This document shows positions 24,094-32,981 of a stretch of DNA of 55,216 bases, piece by piece; position 1 is the stretch's first letter; the number at the start of each line of letters is the position of its first letter. A model generated the notes under the pieces. It did no database searches. It saw only the letters and a program-made list of their open reading frames with translations, and was not told the origin of the DNA. The stretch is from NCBI GenBank assembly GCA_025927685.1, contig JAICKX010000008.1:1-55216 (forward strand). Direction: 5' to 3'. The stretch is from Thermoleophilia bacterium (lineage in GTDB: Bacteria > Actinomycetota > Thermoleophilia > Gaiellales > JAICJC01). Position numbers and translations under genes: made by a program.

Positions 24094-25101
24094 TTACACA
24101 TGTGGGCGGCCGTCATGCTCCGGTTGCGGCGCCCGCCCGGTGCGCGCGAGCGCCAGCCCGGACAGGACTTCGAGCACCAGCCGGTGGGCGTTCACGGCCG
24201 TGATCCCGGACGGGTCGTAGGCCGGCGCCACCTCGACCAGCTCGACCCCGGCGATGGGCAGCTCGGTGGCGATCCGGCGGGCGGCGCGCAGCAGCTCGCG
24301 CATCGTGAGGCCGCCCACCTCCGGGGTCCCGGTGCCCGGCGCGTAGGCGGGGTCGAGGGCGTCGACGTCGATCGAGAGGAACACCGGTTGGCCCCACTCG
24401 TGGGCGCTTCGGATGACCTCCGAGAGGCACACGTCGAAGCCGCGCTCGTCGAGCTCGTACATCGTGTACCAGTGGAACCCGACCTTGCGCATCCACGCGA
24501 ACTCGTCGGGGTCGGGCCACCAGCCGCGCAGGCCGACCTGGATGAACCGGTCGCCCCGCACCCAGCCCTCGTCGACGACGAGCCGCATCGGCGTGCCGTG
24601 GGAGCGGACGACGCCGCGCAGGTCGGCGGCGGTGTCGGCGTGTGCGTCGAAGTGGATGACGCCGACCGCGCCCTTCCCGCGGTGCTCGGCGACCGCAGCC
24701 ATGTTCGGGTGGGCGATGGAGTGGTCGCCGCCGAGCACGATCGGCACCGCGCCCGCGGCGCAGATCTCGCCAACGCGACGGCGGATCTGGGTGTGACTCT
24801 CCGCGGCGTTTCCGGGCACGGTCTCGGCGTCGCCGTAGTCGACGACGCGGAGCTCGGCGAACGGGTCGACGCCGAGCCACATGTGCGGCCGCGACGGTGG
24901 CACGCCGGCCGAGTCGTCGGCCGCGCGGATCGCGCGCGGGCCGTACCGGCTCCCGGGCCGGTTCGACACGGTCTCGTCGATCGGCGCCCCCAGGATGGCG
25001 ACGTCGACGCCGGCCAGGCCGTGCGGGTCGAGCACGAGCGGCAGCTTCGAGAAGGTGGGGATGCCGCCGTAGGAGGGCTCGTGGGGGCGGTTGGCCTGCA
25101 T
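24094..25101 (-). CDS. speB: agmatinase/arginase (ureohydrolase) family protein
   Basis: 335 residues from ATG 25101, chosen because GAGGAG lies five bases upstream; the track's GTG 25107 is inside that SD. Binuclear Mn motifs are present: VLGGDHSIAHP, IHFDAHADTAAD, and LSIDVDALDPAYAPGTGTPEVGGLT. These define ureohydrolases. The long GSRYGPRAIR entry region and overall length fit agmatinase or guanidino-acid hydrolases rather than arginase, but substrate is not fixed by motif and the gene symbol is tentative. Reaction: hydrolysis of a guanidino group to release urea. The start overlaps the GDPD stop region. Confidence 0.88.
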   Translation of the reverse strand: MQANRPHEPSYGGIPTFSKLPLVLDPHGLAGVDVAILGAPIDETVSNRPGSRYGPRAIRAADDSAGVPPSRPHMWLGVDPFAELRVVDYGDAETVPGNAAESHTQIRRRVGEICAAGAVPIVLGGDHSIAHPNMAAVAEHRGKGAVGVIHFDAHADTAADLRGVVRSHGTPMRLVVDEGWVRGDRFIQVGLRGWWPDPDEFAWMRKVGFHWYTMYELDERGFDVCLSEVIRSAHEWGQPVFLSIDVDALDPAYAPGTGTPEVGGLTMRELLRAARRIATELPIAGVELVEVAPAYDPSGITAVNAHRLVLEVLSGLALARTGRAPQPEHDGRPHV

Positions 25102-25103
25102 GC

Positions 25104-25712
25104 TCACTCCTCGATCGTTTCATGGAACAGCCGCGGGTCGTCGGTGATGACGCCGTCGCAGCCGAGCGCCGCCATGCGCTTGATCCCGGCACGGGTGTTC
25201 ACGGTCCAGGCGAAGACGCGGCCGCCGGCCGTGTGGACGGCCGCGACCGCGGCGGCGGTGACGACGTCGTGGCGCAGGGTGGCGTCACGGGCGCCCGACT
25301 TGCGGTAGATGTCGGCGAGCGTCACGCGGCTCCGGGACACCCGTCGGCCGGGCCTGATCGTGACGCTCGTCCGGGCGTGGCCGTTCAGCGCGGAGAGCGA
25401 CGCGGTGTTGCCTGTCGAGAAGACGCAGCAATCTGCGATCCCCGCCGCCTCACAGGCCGCGAGCGTCGCGCGCTCGTACCCGGCCGCCTTGAGGTCGACC
25501 AGGAACCCGAGATCGGGCGGAGCCAGCTCGAGGAGCTGCACGACGAACTCCGGCAGGGGCAGCCCGCGCCGACCGGCGTCGTGCCCGACCACGAGCCCGG
25601 GCGCCACGTCGAACTCGACCATGTCCACCCCCGCCCCGATCGCCGCTCGCATCGCGGCGATCGTGTTCTCGGGCGCGAGCCCGGCCGCGCCGCGATGCCC
25701 GATGCGCAGCAC
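25104..25712 (-). CDS. glycerophosphodiester phosphodiesterase family protein
   Basis: 202 residues if started at GTG 25712 (VLRIGHRGAAGLAPENT), where the family normally begins; the track start at 25751 overlaps the upstream gene. Catalytic motifs: IGHRGAAGLAPENT (His and Glu) and VDMVEFDVAPGLVVGHDA (acidic residue and second His). C-terminal VFAWTVNTRAGIKRMAALGCDGVITDDP is the closing barrel motif. The enzyme hydrolyses glycerophosphodiesters to glycerol-3-phosphate and an alcohol. At about 200 residues it is short; the middle barrel strands are abbreviated. It is transcribed with the agmatinase-family gene. Confidence 0.87.
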   Translation of the reverse strand: MLRIGHRGAAGLAPENTIAAMRAAIGAGVDMVEFDVAPGLVVGHDAGRRGLPLPEFVVQLLELAPPDLGFLVDLKAAGYERATLAACEAAGIADCCVFSTGNTASLSALNGHARTSVTIRPGRRVSRSRVTLADIYRKSGARDATLRHDVVTAAAVAAVHTAGGRVFAWTVNTRAGIKRMAALGCDGVITDDPRLFHETIEE

Positions 25713-25722
25713 CGCCGTGAAC

Positions 25723-26553
25723 CTACCAGCGTCGCGCCCAACCGGGAGCACGAGCCGGCTCCGGCCCGAGCTCCGACAGGTCGTGGCTCCAGAGCGGTTC
25801 GATCCCGGATGGCGTGATCGCGGCGATCCGAAGCTCTCCGCCCACCGTCGCGATGAGCATCCGCCCGCGCCGGTCCCAGTCGGCCCACGCCGCCTCCGGG
25901 AGCTCCGCGTGGTCGCCGCCGCGCTCGAGCTGGTACCGGATGTGGGCCCCTTCGATCCCGTGGTGGGCGAAGTCGTGGCCGCTGTGCACGAGCGTCAATG
26001 CGGCGCCGCCGTTTCCAGGCTGTGGACGGCGGAGCACGAGCGGGGAGCCGGGGAGCTCGTCTGCGCCGGGCGGATCCTGCACCCATCCCCGGCGGAGCTC
26101 GGCCTGCACGTCTCGCACCCGCCACAGGTCGTGATGGTTGACAGCCGGAAGCGGCGGCCTTGGCGCCAGCCCGGCGGGGTAGCTGCCCGAGTCGGGTGCA
26201 GTCGGCTCCGCCTCGCCGGTGCAGAACCGTCCGTCGGGGAGGAACTCACAGCCCCAGTGCCAGGTGCTGCCCCAGTGCCAGGCCGCGAGGGCATGGAGCC
26301 ACGGAACCTTCGAGACCGCCAGATAGGAGTCCCAGGGCGGAGGCGTTCCGGCCAGGGCGTAGTAGCCGAGGAGCGCCCCGTCGGGCGAGACGGCGCACCG
26401 GCGTGGGTACAGGCGACCGCCGAACCACGCGCCGGCCTCGACTGCCGGCGGGTCGAGCCGCCACCGCAGGACATGCCACCACCGCGACGGCCCGCGGCGC
26501 ATCACGACGGCCGAGTCCGTGGCCAAGAGGACGTGCAGCCTGGGCGGGCTCAT
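25723..26553 (-). CDS. hypothetical protein, Trp/His-rich
   Basis: 276 residues from ATG 26553, upstream of the GDPD gene by 10 bases. It has no signal peptide or membrane helix. It is rich in Trp, His and Pro with beta-strand texture (RRCAVSPDGALLGYYALAG, ALAAWHWGSTWHWGCEFLPDG, ALTLVHSGHDFAHHGIEGAHIRY, GRMLIATVGGELRIAAITPSG). The alternation of short strands and turns resembles a small beta-propeller or WD-like fold, but no repeat signature is certain. Function unknown. It starts 30 bases from the tRNA-Lys gene, which is divergent. Confidence 0.68.
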   Translation of the reverse strand: MSPPRLHVLLATDSAVVMRRGPSRWWHVLRWRLDPPAVEAGAWFGGRLYPRRCAVSPDGALLGYYALAGTPPPWDSYLAVSKVPWLHALAAWHWGSTWHWGCEFLPDGRFCTGEAEPTAPDSGSYPAGLAPRPPLPAVNHHDLWRVRDVQAELRRGWVQDPPGADELPGSPLVLRRPQPGNGGAALTLVHSGHDFAHHGIEGAHIRYQLERGGDHAELPEAAWADWDRRGRMLIATVGGELRIAAITPSGIEPLWSHDLSELGPEPARAPGWARRW

Positions 26554-26583
26554 GCGGCGGGTTCACCCTACACTTGCTCGGCG

Positions 26584-26656
26584 GGGCCGTTAGCTCAGCT
26601 GGTAGAGCAGGGGACTTTTAATCCCAAGGTCGCTGGTTCGATCCCAGCACGGCCCA
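26584..26656 (+). tRNA. tRNA-Lys (anticodon TTT)
   Basis: GGGCCGTTAGCTCAGCTGGT begins a 73-base tRNA: acceptor GGGCCGT with ACGGCCC, D-arm GCTCAGCTGGTAGAGC, anticodon loop CTTTTAA (anticodon TTT), and T-arm GCTGGTTCGATCCCAGC. The discriminator is A, with no encoded CCA. Close to bacterial tRNA-Lys in every arm. Confidence 0.97.
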
Positions 26657-27014
26657 TCTAGAATGGCTTGGTTGAGCCAACTCGCGAGGAGTCACGCCCG
26701 TTCGACAGTTCAATGTGTACCAGGCGTGTTACGGGTCGCGTCCGTACTGCCGACCCCGAGTGGTCGGTCCCAAGGCTGCGCGAGCGAGCATGGCGACAGG
26801 ATGGGTCATCGTATCGGCACTCAGGAGGCGTCGGAGTCCGGCAAAATCGGGAGCTACACGTCCGCCAGGCGTTGGCAGCCAGAGACGTGGTCGTAGACCC
26901 GCGAACCGATCGATCGGATCTCGTCTGCCAACGGGTCCATCAAGCGGATCACTATCGGTTCGTCGAGTGTGAACTCGGCGTCCAGCCGGCAATGTGAAAG
27001 AGGGAGGCCCGCTA
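26657..27014. other. gene-free stretch after tRNA-Lys
   Basis: 358 bases downstream of tRNA-Lys and before the OppF stop. The overlapping ORFs in the track have no recognisable domain or SD, and composition is less biased than in genes. I see no tRNA, hairpin or repeat worth naming. Since it follows a tRNA 3' end it would be a natural insertion site, but no duplicated tRNA segment is present. Confidence 0.5.
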
Positions 27015-27857
27015 CTAGGCCCGCGGCTCAGTGGCCGGCGCCGGACGGGCGCGCCGCGCCGGCTTCCAGCCAGGGGCCGGCACGCTGCGGCGAAGCAGCT
27101 GGGTATAGGGGTGCTGCGGTCGGTGCAGGACGTCGGCGGTCGTGCCCCGCTCGACCGCCACGCCGCGCTGCATGACGATCGTGGAGTCGGTGATCTGGCG
27201 GACGACACCGAGGTCGTGGCTGATGACGACGTAGCTGATGCCGGTGGCTGCGCGGATGTCGGCGAGCAGGTTCAGGATCTGGGCCTGGATCGAGACGTCG
27301 AGCGAGGCGACGGCCTCGTCCAGCAGAAGGACGCGTGGCTCGGCGGCGAGCGCCCGGGCGATCGCGACGCGCTGGCGCTGGCCGCCGGAGAGGGCCCGCG
27401 GCAGCGCGGTCATCTGACGGTCGTCCAGGCCGACCTGCGCCGCGAGCTCCGCGACCCGCGCCGCGCAGGCCGCCCGGCTTAGCCGGAAGTGGAGCCGAAG
27501 CACCTCGTCGATCGAGGACGCCGGGGTTTGCCGCGGATCCAGGGAGCTGTAAGGGTCCTGAAAGACGATCTGTGTCTCCCGCCCGCGCCGTCGCCGCTCG
27601 GACGTCCTGCGGGCCGGCGTGCTGCGGTCGCGCCCGGCCATCGTGATCCGGCCGGACGTCGGCCGCTCCAGCCCGACCAGCATGCGCGCCAGGGTCGTCT
27701 TGCCGGATCCCGACTCGCCCACGATCGCGAGCGACTCGCCCTCCGCCAGCGCGAACGACAGGTCGTCGACCGCGACGATCTCGCCGTCGCCTCCCCCGTG
27801 ACCGCGCAGGCGGAACACCTTGCGCAGGCGGTCGGCTTCCAGGACGGCGTCAGCCAA
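27015..27857 (-). CDS. peptide ABC transporter ATP-binding protein (OppF/DppF type)
   Basis: 280 residues from TTG 27857, which overlaps the upstream OppD stop by eight bases. Walker A GESGSGKTT, Q-loop IVFQDPYSSLDPR, signature LSGGQRQRVAIARAL, Walker B VLLLDEAVASLD and H-loop VVISHDLG are all intact. Tail: GTTADVLHRPQHPYTQLLRRSVP, typical of OppF/DppF. It energises import with the second ATPase OppD. The permeases and binding protein of the same importer are in the divergent operon at 33742-37272. This gene ends the minus-strand operon. Confidence 0.94.
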   Translation of the reverse strand: MADAVLEADRLRKVFRLRGHGGGDGEIVAVDDLSFALAEGESLAIVGESGSGKTTLARMLVGLERPTSGRITMAGRDRSTPARRTSERRRRGRETQIVFQDPYSSLDPRQTPASSIDEVLRLHFRLSRAACAARVAELAAQVGLDDRQMTALPRALSGGQRQRVAIARALAAEPRVLLLDEAVASLDVSIQAQILNLLADIRAATGISYVVISHDLGVVRQITDSTIVMQRGVAVERGTTADVLHRPQHPYTQLLRRSVPAPGWKPARRARPAPATEPRA

Positions 27858-28890
27858 CCGACCCGGCCTCCAGCGAGATAGCGCGCAGCGCGCCATGCAC
27901 GTCCTCGGCCCGCCGGCAGCGCACGAGGCCGGCCTCCAGCTGGCGCAGGGCCTGCGGCCGGGCCACGCACTCGGGCTCGCGGTACGGGCAGCGGTCCGCG
28001 AACGCGCACCCCTCGCCAACCTCGAACGCCGAGCGCGGGTGGCCGGGGATGGCGGGGAGCTGCCCCGCCGGGCCGTCAAGTCGGGGCCGGGCGGCCAAGA
28101 GCGCGGCGGTGTAGGGGTGCAGCGGGCCGGCGTTCAGGGACGCGCTCGCCTGCTCCTCCACGATCTCCCCGGCGTACATGACGCAGGTGCGGTCGCACAC
28201 GGCGGCGGCGAGCTCCAGGTCATGGGTGATGAAGAGCACGGCCACCCCACGCTCACGGCGCAGCTCGTCCAGGATCGCCATCACCTCGGCCTGGGTCGTC
28301 ACGTCGAGCGCCGTGGTCGGCTCGTCGGCGAGCAGCAGCTTCGGCTCGGCGAGCAGCGCGGCGGCGATCATGACCCGCTGCAGCATGCCGCCCGACAGCT
28401 CGTGCGGGTACTGGCGCAGGCGCCGCTCGCCGTCCTCGATCCCGACCTCGGCGAGCGTGCGCACGGCGCGCCGGCGCGCCTCGTCCTTGGGAACGTCCAT
28501 CGTCGTGCGCAGCGCCTCGGTGAGAAAGTCTCCGATCCGCCGCACGGGATTCGTGTGCGCCCGGGGGTCCTGGAAGATCATGGCGATCCCGCGGGTGCGA
28601 TAGCGGCGAAGCTCAGCCGAGCTCATCCGCATCACGGGCTGGCCGTCGAACGTGATGTCGCCGCTCACCGCCGCGCCCGGCGGAAGCAGTCGCGCGATGG
28701 CCCGCGACGTCATCGACTTGCCGGACCCCGACTCGCCCACCAGCCCGACGGCCTCGCCGGCGCCGATCTGCAGCGACAGATCGTGGATGACGGGCCGCAT
28801 GACGCCGTCCACCCGAAGCTCGACGTGAAGGCGGGAGACCCCGAGCAGCGGCCGTGCCGGCGCCGCAGACGGAGGTTCCGGTGTCGTCAC
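27850..28890 (-). CDS. peptide ABC transporter ATP-binding protein (OppD/DppD type)
   Basis: 346 residues from GTG 28890, overlapping the gamma-glutamyltransferase stop (GTGA); the 488-aa track entry is too long. Walker A GESGSGKSMT, Q-loop MIFQDPRAHTNPV, signature LSGGMLQRVMIAAAL, Walker B LLLADEPTTALD and FITHDLEL. The C-terminal Cys motif CAFADRCPYREPEC is the oligo_HPY domain of OppD/DppD, which in some family members binds a [4Fe-4S] cluster. The Q-loop 'RAHTNPV' replaces the more common 'MTSLNPV'. It forms a heterodimer with the adjacent OppF. Confidence 0.94.
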   Translation of the reverse strand: MTTPEPPSAAPARPLLGVSRLHVELRVDGVMRPVIHDLSLQIGAGEAVGLVGESGSGKSMTSRAIARLLPPGAAVSGDITFDGQPVMRMSSAELRRYRTRGIAMIFQDPRAHTNPVRRIGDFLTEALRTTMDVPKDEARRRAVRTLAEVGIEDGERRLRQYPHELSGGMLQRVMIAAALLAEPKLLLADEPTTALDVTTQAEVMAILDELRRERGVAVLFITHDLELAAAVCDRTCVMYAGEIVEEQASASLNAGPLHPYTAALLAARPRLDGPAGQLPAIPGHPRSAFEVGEGCAFADRCPYREPECVARPQALRQLEAGLVRCRRAEDVHGALRAISLEAGSVG

Positions 28891-30422
28891 CGCACCACCG
28901 CCGACCCATCTGACCGGGGGTCCGCCGCGGCGTCCAGCGCGCCGTCGCGCGCGATGGCGATCGCATGCGCCTGGCCCACGGCCTCGCTTCGAGGCGGCAG
29001 CCGGACGACCCGCTCGCCAGATCGACCGAACGCCGCCAGGGCGGCGGCGAAGTCGTCCTCCACTTCTACATCGCCGCCGCCCGCCTCCAGCGAGCCGGTG
29101 ACGAACCGCGGCGCGGCGACGGCGACGTGCGCGTCGCCGCCCACCAGGTGGCGAAGCAGCAGCTGAGCGTGTATCTGGGCCTGGGCGTGCCCGCCCATCG
29201 TGCCCGCCACCCACGAGGGTCGGTCGGTGCTGGTGACCACGAGCGGCATCAGTGTATGCAACGGCCGCTTGCCCGGGCCGGGAGCGTTGGGGCTCGCCGG
29301 ATCCGCCGAGAAGCACGCGCCCCGGTTGTGACAGACGATCCCCGTACGAGGCTCCAGCACGCCGGCCCCGAACGCGTAGAAGATGCTCTGGATCAGCGAC
29401 ACCGAGAGTCGCTCGTCGACCGCCACGACGGCCACGGTGTCGCCTCGGGCAGCCGGGGCCGCCGGCGTCCGCCGCGCCGCGTCGCTGCGCGCCCGCTCGA
29501 CCAGCCGGTCGACGTTGTCGTCGGAGATCAGCGCCTCAACCGGCAGGGCCATGGCGGCCGGATCGGCGAGGTGGGCGTCGCGGTCGGCGACCGACGCGCG
29601 GAACAGCGCGGCGAGCACCGGCGCCTGCGCGCCGAGCGGGTCGTCGAGCCGCATCCGCTCGACCGCAGCCATGATCTGGATCAGCGAGAACCCCTGCGAA
29701 TTCGCGCCCATCGTCAGCAGGTCCAGCCCTGCGACGGCGCCGCGCAGCGCGGGCTCAACGTCCGTGCGGTGGGCGGCGAAGTCGTCCAGTGTGAGCGCGC
29801 AGCCCAGCCCCGCCAGGCCGCCGACGAGCAGGTGGGCGGTCTCCCCGGTGTAGAGCTCCTGGGCCCCGTACCGGGCGAGCCGTTCGAGCGTGCGCGCGAG
29901 CCGCTCTTGGACGAGCCGGTCGCCCTCGCCCAGCACGCGGCCGTCGGGCGCAAAGACGGCGGACAGGCCCGCGTCGGCGGCCACCAGCGGCGCATCGGCG
30001 GAGAGAGCGGCGGCGAGCGAGCGGGCGACCGGCACGCCGGCGCGCGCGAGCTCCGCGGCGGGCTCGAGCGCGTCGGCGAGCGGCCGCCGGCCCCACCGCT
30101 CGCTCATGGTCTGCCAGGCGGCAGCCGCGCCGGGGACGGTGATAACACCGACCCCCTGGGCCGGCGCTCCCCAGCCCGCGGGCAGTGCGCCGGGTGCGCG
30201 GCCGCTGCCGTTGATCGCGTGGGCGTCCCCGTCGTGCACGAGCGCCATCACGTCGCCGCCCAGCGCGCACATGTGCGGATAGACGACGGTAAGCGCGCAG
30301 GCCGCCGCCAGCGCTGCGTCAACCGCGTTGCCGCCGGCTTCGAACGCGGCCTCGCCCGCCCGGCTGGCCGCTGCGTGCGGGGATGCGATGGCGAATCGGT
30401 GCGGCGCGCCGCCGTCAGGCAT
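28887..30422 (-). CDS. gamma-glutamyltransferase family protein
   Basis: 511 residues from ATG 30422, overlapping the reductase stop. N-terminal ASPHAAASRAGEAAFEAGGNAVDAALAAACALTVVYPHMCALGGD is the large-subunit opening of the Ntn-hydrolase GGT family (usually 'NPLATEAGxxVLxxGGNAVDAAVA..VVEPxxxGIGG'). The autoprocessing and catalytic Thr should be in RGDTVAVVAVDERLSVS; the usual T-T/S-H/Y-x-S is T-V-A-V here. The glycine pair near the end is MGGHAQAQIHAQLL. No signal peptide, so it is probably cytoplasmic. It could cleave gamma-glutamyl peptides or act as an acylase on cargo of the co-encoded peptide importer. Confidence 0.88.
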   Translation of the reverse strand: MPDGGAPHRFAIASPHAAASRAGEAAFEAGGNAVDAALAAACALTVVYPHMCALGGDVMALVHDGDAHAINGSGRAPGALPAGWGAPAQGVGVITVPGAAAAWQTMSERWGRRPLADALEPAAELARAGVPVARSLAAALSADAPLVAADAGLSAVFAPDGRVLGEGDRLVQERLARTLERLARYGAQELYTGETAHLLVGGLAGLGCALTLDDFAAHRTDVEPALRGAVAGLDLLTMGANSQGFSLIQIMAAVERMRLDDPLGAQAPVLAALFRASVADRDAHLADPAAMALPVEALISDDNVDRLVERARSDAARRTPAAPAARGDTVAVVAVDERLSVSLIQSIFYAFGAGVLEPRTGIVCHNRGACFSADPASPNAPGPGKRPLHTLMPLVVTSTDRPSWVAGTMGGHAQAQIHAQLLLRHLVGGDAHVAVAAPRFVTGSLEAGGGDVEVEDDFAAALAAFGRSGERVVRLPPRSEAVGQAHAIAIARDGALDAAADPRSDGSAVVR

Positions 30423-31386
30423 CGCGCAGCTCCTCGACGGCCTTCGTCAGCTCGTGCAGCGCCTGCACACTGGGAACCGGCACGTCCACCATGCCGGCGA
30501 TCTCCACCACGGCGGCCGTCATGCAGTCCGTCTCAAGTGGCTTACCGGCCTCCCAGTCCTGCAGCATCGATGTTCGGTGGTCGCCGACCGCCAGGCCGGC
30601 CTCCAGGCGCCGGTCGAGCGACACCGGCAGCTCGATCCCCAGCGCGCCCGCCACCGCGGCGCACTCCTCCATCACCGTCCGGACGAACCCGACCGCGTGC
30701 GGCGAGGTCGCCAGCCCGCCGAGGGTGGCGCGGGTGATGGTGGTGATCGGGTTGAAGGCGGCGTTGCCGATCAGCTTCAGCCAGATCTGCGGGCGCACGT
30801 CCGTGTCGGCGGGGCACTTGAGCCCGCCGGCCGTGAACGCCGCGGCGATGCTCCCGCAGACATCGTTCGGCTGGCCGCCGGGCGTGCCGATCGAGAACCG
30901 CGTGCCCTCGATGTGCCGGATCACGCCGGGGGCAGCGATCTCGGTCGAGCAATAGACGACGCAGCCGACCACCTGCTCGGGGCGGATCGCCCGGCTGACG
31001 ACCCCGCCGGGGTCGACGCTCTCCAGGATTCGCCCCTCCAGCGGCCCGCCGTCGCGCTGGAAGTACCACCAGGGGATGCCGTTCTGCGCCGCGACGACGA
31101 CCGCGTCCGGACGCAGCAGCTCGCCGATCCGCGGCGCGAGCGCGGGCAGGCTGTAGGCCTTCACGCCGAGCACGACGACGTCGGCGTCGGCGATGGCCGT
31201 GAGCTCGGAGGTGGCCGCCGGATGGGCCTCGAAGTCGCCGCGCGGGCTTTGCACGCGGACGCCGTGCTCTGCCATCGCCCGCAGGTGGTCGCCGCGGGCG
31301 ATCAGGGTGACGTCCGCGCCCCCGCGTGCCAGCGCCGCCCCGACGTAGGCGCCAATCGCCCCGGCGCCGAGGACGGCGAACCTCAC
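30415..31386 (-). CDS. 2-dehydropantoate 2-reductase-like protein (PanE/ApbA family)
   Basis: 323 residues from GTG 31386, four bases overlapping the ligase stop. The NADPH Rossmann motif is MRFAVLGAGAIGAYVGAALARGGADV. Middle motif VVLGVKAYSLPALAP and QNGIPWWYF match the substrate-side Lys-Asn region. C-terminal helical domain: IWLKLIGNAAFNPITTITRATLGGL (catalytic Lys and Asn) and SMLQDWEAGKPLETDCM. The last stretch is the family's typical 'SMLQDxExGRxTEID'. In vitamin B5 synthesis this reaction makes pantoate, but in a catabolic/transport operon it more likely reduces another 2-oxo acid. Substrate unproven. Confidence 0.9.
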   Translation of the reverse strand: MRFAVLGAGAIGAYVGAALARGGADVTLIARGDHLRAMAEHGVRVQSPRGDFEAHPAATSELTAIADADVVVLGVKAYSLPALAPRIGELLRPDAVVVAAQNGIPWWYFQRDGGPLEGRILESVDPGGVVSRAIRPEQVVGCVVYCSTEIAAPGVIRHIEGTRFSIGTPGGQPNDVCGSIAAAFTAGGLKCPADTDVRPQIWLKLIGNAAFNPITTITRATLGGLATSPHAVGFVRTVMEECAAVAGALGIELPVSLDRRLEAGLAVGDHRTSMLQDWEAGKPLETDCMTAAVVEIAGMVDVPVPSVQALHELTKAVEELRDA

Positions 31387-32882
31387 GGGTTCCCCGCCAG
31401 CTGGCTCGCCAGCCGCGAGCGCTGCACCTTGCCGGTCGCCGTCTTGGGGATCTGGTCGAGCACGTACACGCGGTCGGGCACCTTGAACGCGGCCAGCGAC
31501 TCGCGCGCGTGCCGGCGCAGCTCGTCGGGCGTCGCGTCGCCCTCGAGCACGACGGCCGCCTGCACGACCTGGCCGTACTTGCCGTCCTCCACGCCGAACG
31601 CAACCGCTTCGGCCACCTGGGGGTGCAACTGCAGCACCGCCTCGATCTCGTACGGCGAGATGTTCTCGCCCCCGCGGATGATCATCTCCTTCAGCCGGCC
31701 GCGCAGGCGCAGGTAGCCGTCCTCGAGGATGCCCTCGTCACCGGTCCGGAACCAGCCGTCAACGAACGCCTGGGCGTTGGCCTCCGGGTTGTTCAGGTAG
31801 CCGGGGGTGAGCCCGCGTCCGCGCACGGCTACCTCCCCCGTCGCACCGGCGGGCACGTCCGCCCCGGCAGCGTCCACGATCCGTACCTCCGCGCCCGCCT
31901 CCACACCCACCGAACCTGGCCGGCGGCTCGCCGGCGGGAGAGGGTTCGAGGTCATCTGATGGGTGGCCTCAGTCATGCCGTACGCCTCGACCATCGGCAC
32001 CCCGTAGCGGTCCTCCGCCTCCTGCATGAGCTGAACCGGCAGCGCCGAGCTGCACGAGCGCAAAAAACGGAGGACTGGCAGCGGGCCCGTGGCGTGCTCG
32101 AGGATCATCTGGTGGAGCGTGGGCCCCGCGGACAGCCACGTCACCCCCTGGGCGGCGGCCTGCGCGTGGAAGCGCCGGGGGCTGAACCGGCGCGGCACGA
32201 CCACCGTTCCGCCGGCGGCAAGCTGGGCAAGCGTCGAGGCAACCAGGCCATGCACGTGGAAGAGCGGCATCGCGCAGTAGGACACGTCGGACTCCGTGAG
32301 CGCGTAGTGGGTCGCGATCGACTGGGCCTGGGCGGTCAGGTTCCGCTGGAGCAGCGGCACCTGCTTCGGCCGCGAGGTCGTCCCGCTCGTGTGCAGCAGG
32401 AGCACGGGGTCGTCGGGCCGTCCCGGCTCGAACCCCGCCGCGCGCAGCGGGCGGCCGTCCATCTCAAGCCGCGGTTGTCCGCCCGCCTCGTGGGCGTGAA
32501 TCTCGACGATGGCGAGCCCGTCCGCGGCCGCGCGCGCAGCGGGCGCAGCTCCAGCTTCCACCAGCAGGAGCTGCGGCGCGAGGTCTCCCAGGTAGAACCT
32601 GTACTCCGCCTCCGTGTAGGCGGGATTGAGCGGGGCCATCGTCGCGCCGAGCGAGGCGAGGGCGAACAGGAGCTCGATGATCTCGGGCCCGTTCGGGAGC
32701 ACCACGGCGACGCGGCCGCCGCGTCCGACGCCAGCAGACGCGAGCCGCGAAGCCAAGCTTGCAGCGGCGTCGGCGAGCTGGTCGTAGCCCAGCGTCGACC
32801 CGACGTCCGGGGACGTGAGCGCCGCGCCCGCCCGAGTCCGGCTGATCAGCTCGACGAGCGGCTCGGCGGGTGGGTCTGGCAT
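31383..32882 (-). CDS. AMP-dependent acyl-CoA synthetase/ligase
   Basis: 499 residues from ATG 32882; the track start at 32969 lies across the FadR promoter. ANL-superfamily motifs: LLLHTSGTTSRPKQVPL (P-loop), MVEAYGMTEATHQM, FRTGDEGILEDGYLRLRGRLKEMIIRGGENISPYEIE (hinge and motif A8), and IPKTATGKVQR (catalytic Lys). Activates a carboxylic acid to acyl-AMP and then the CoA thioester. The sequence style is close to short- or dicarboxylate ligases such as oxalyl-CoA synthetases, but the pocket cannot be read reliably. It is the first gene of the minus-strand operon and divergent from the FadR-type regulator. Confidence 0.92.
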   Translation of the reverse strand: MPDPPAEPLVELISRTRAGAALTSPDVGSTLGYDQLADAAASLASRLASAGVGRGGRVAVVLPNGPEIIELLFALASLGATMAPLNPAYTEAEYRFYLGDLAPQLLLVEAGAAPAARAAADGLAIVEIHAHEAGGQPRLEMDGRPLRAAGFEPGRPDDPVLLLHTSGTTSRPKQVPLLQRNLTAQAQSIATHYALTESDVSYCAMPLFHVHGLVASTLAQLAAGGTVVVPRRFSPRRFHAQAAAQGVTWLSAGPTLHQMILEHATGPLPVLRFLRSCSSALPVQLMQEAEDRYGVPMVEAYGMTEATHQMTSNPLPPASRRPGSVGVEAGAEVRIVDAAGADVPAGATGEVAVRGRGLTPGYLNNPEANAQAFVDGWFRTGDEGILEDGYLRLRGRLKEMIIRGGENISPYEIEAVLQLHPQVAEAVAFGVEDGKYGQVVQAAVVLEGDATPDELRRHARESLAAFKVPDRVYVLDQIPKTATGKVQRSRLASQLAGNP

Positions 32883-32899
32883 GCGGGTGGTCGAGGTGG

Positions 32900-32928
32900 T
32901 TGACGCGGTAGAACGGGGATGATACGTT
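32900..32928 (+). promoter_or_regulatory. promoter candidate for the FadR-regulator operon
   Basis: TTGACG at 32900-32905 and TACGTT at 32923-32928 with a 17-base spacer. The -35 matches the consensus in five of six positions; the -10 is weak. The palindrome at 32939-32949 begins ten bases after the -10, at or just past the expected start site, which would let a bound dimer block transcription. Confidence 0.45.
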
Positions 32929-32938
32929 CGCGGCCCAA

Positions 32939-32949
32939 TGGTCGGACCA
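32939..32949. promoter_or_regulatory. FadR/GntR-type operator candidate
   Basis: TGGTC-G-GACCA, a perfect inverted repeat in the 99-base spacer between the divergent ligase and regulator genes. FadR-subfamily GntR regulators typically bind short palindromes of TGGTnnnACCA form, so this is the natural site for the adjacent regulator. It could control both operons. Confidence 0.65.
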
Positions 32950-32981
32950 CCGTGGCAACCGTACCACACCGAGATTCATCG

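Noticed and set aside
26663-26997. Three overlapping plus-strand ORFs after tRNA-Lys
   Set aside because: No SD, no recognisable fold, and no frame better than the others; left as a gene-free stretch.
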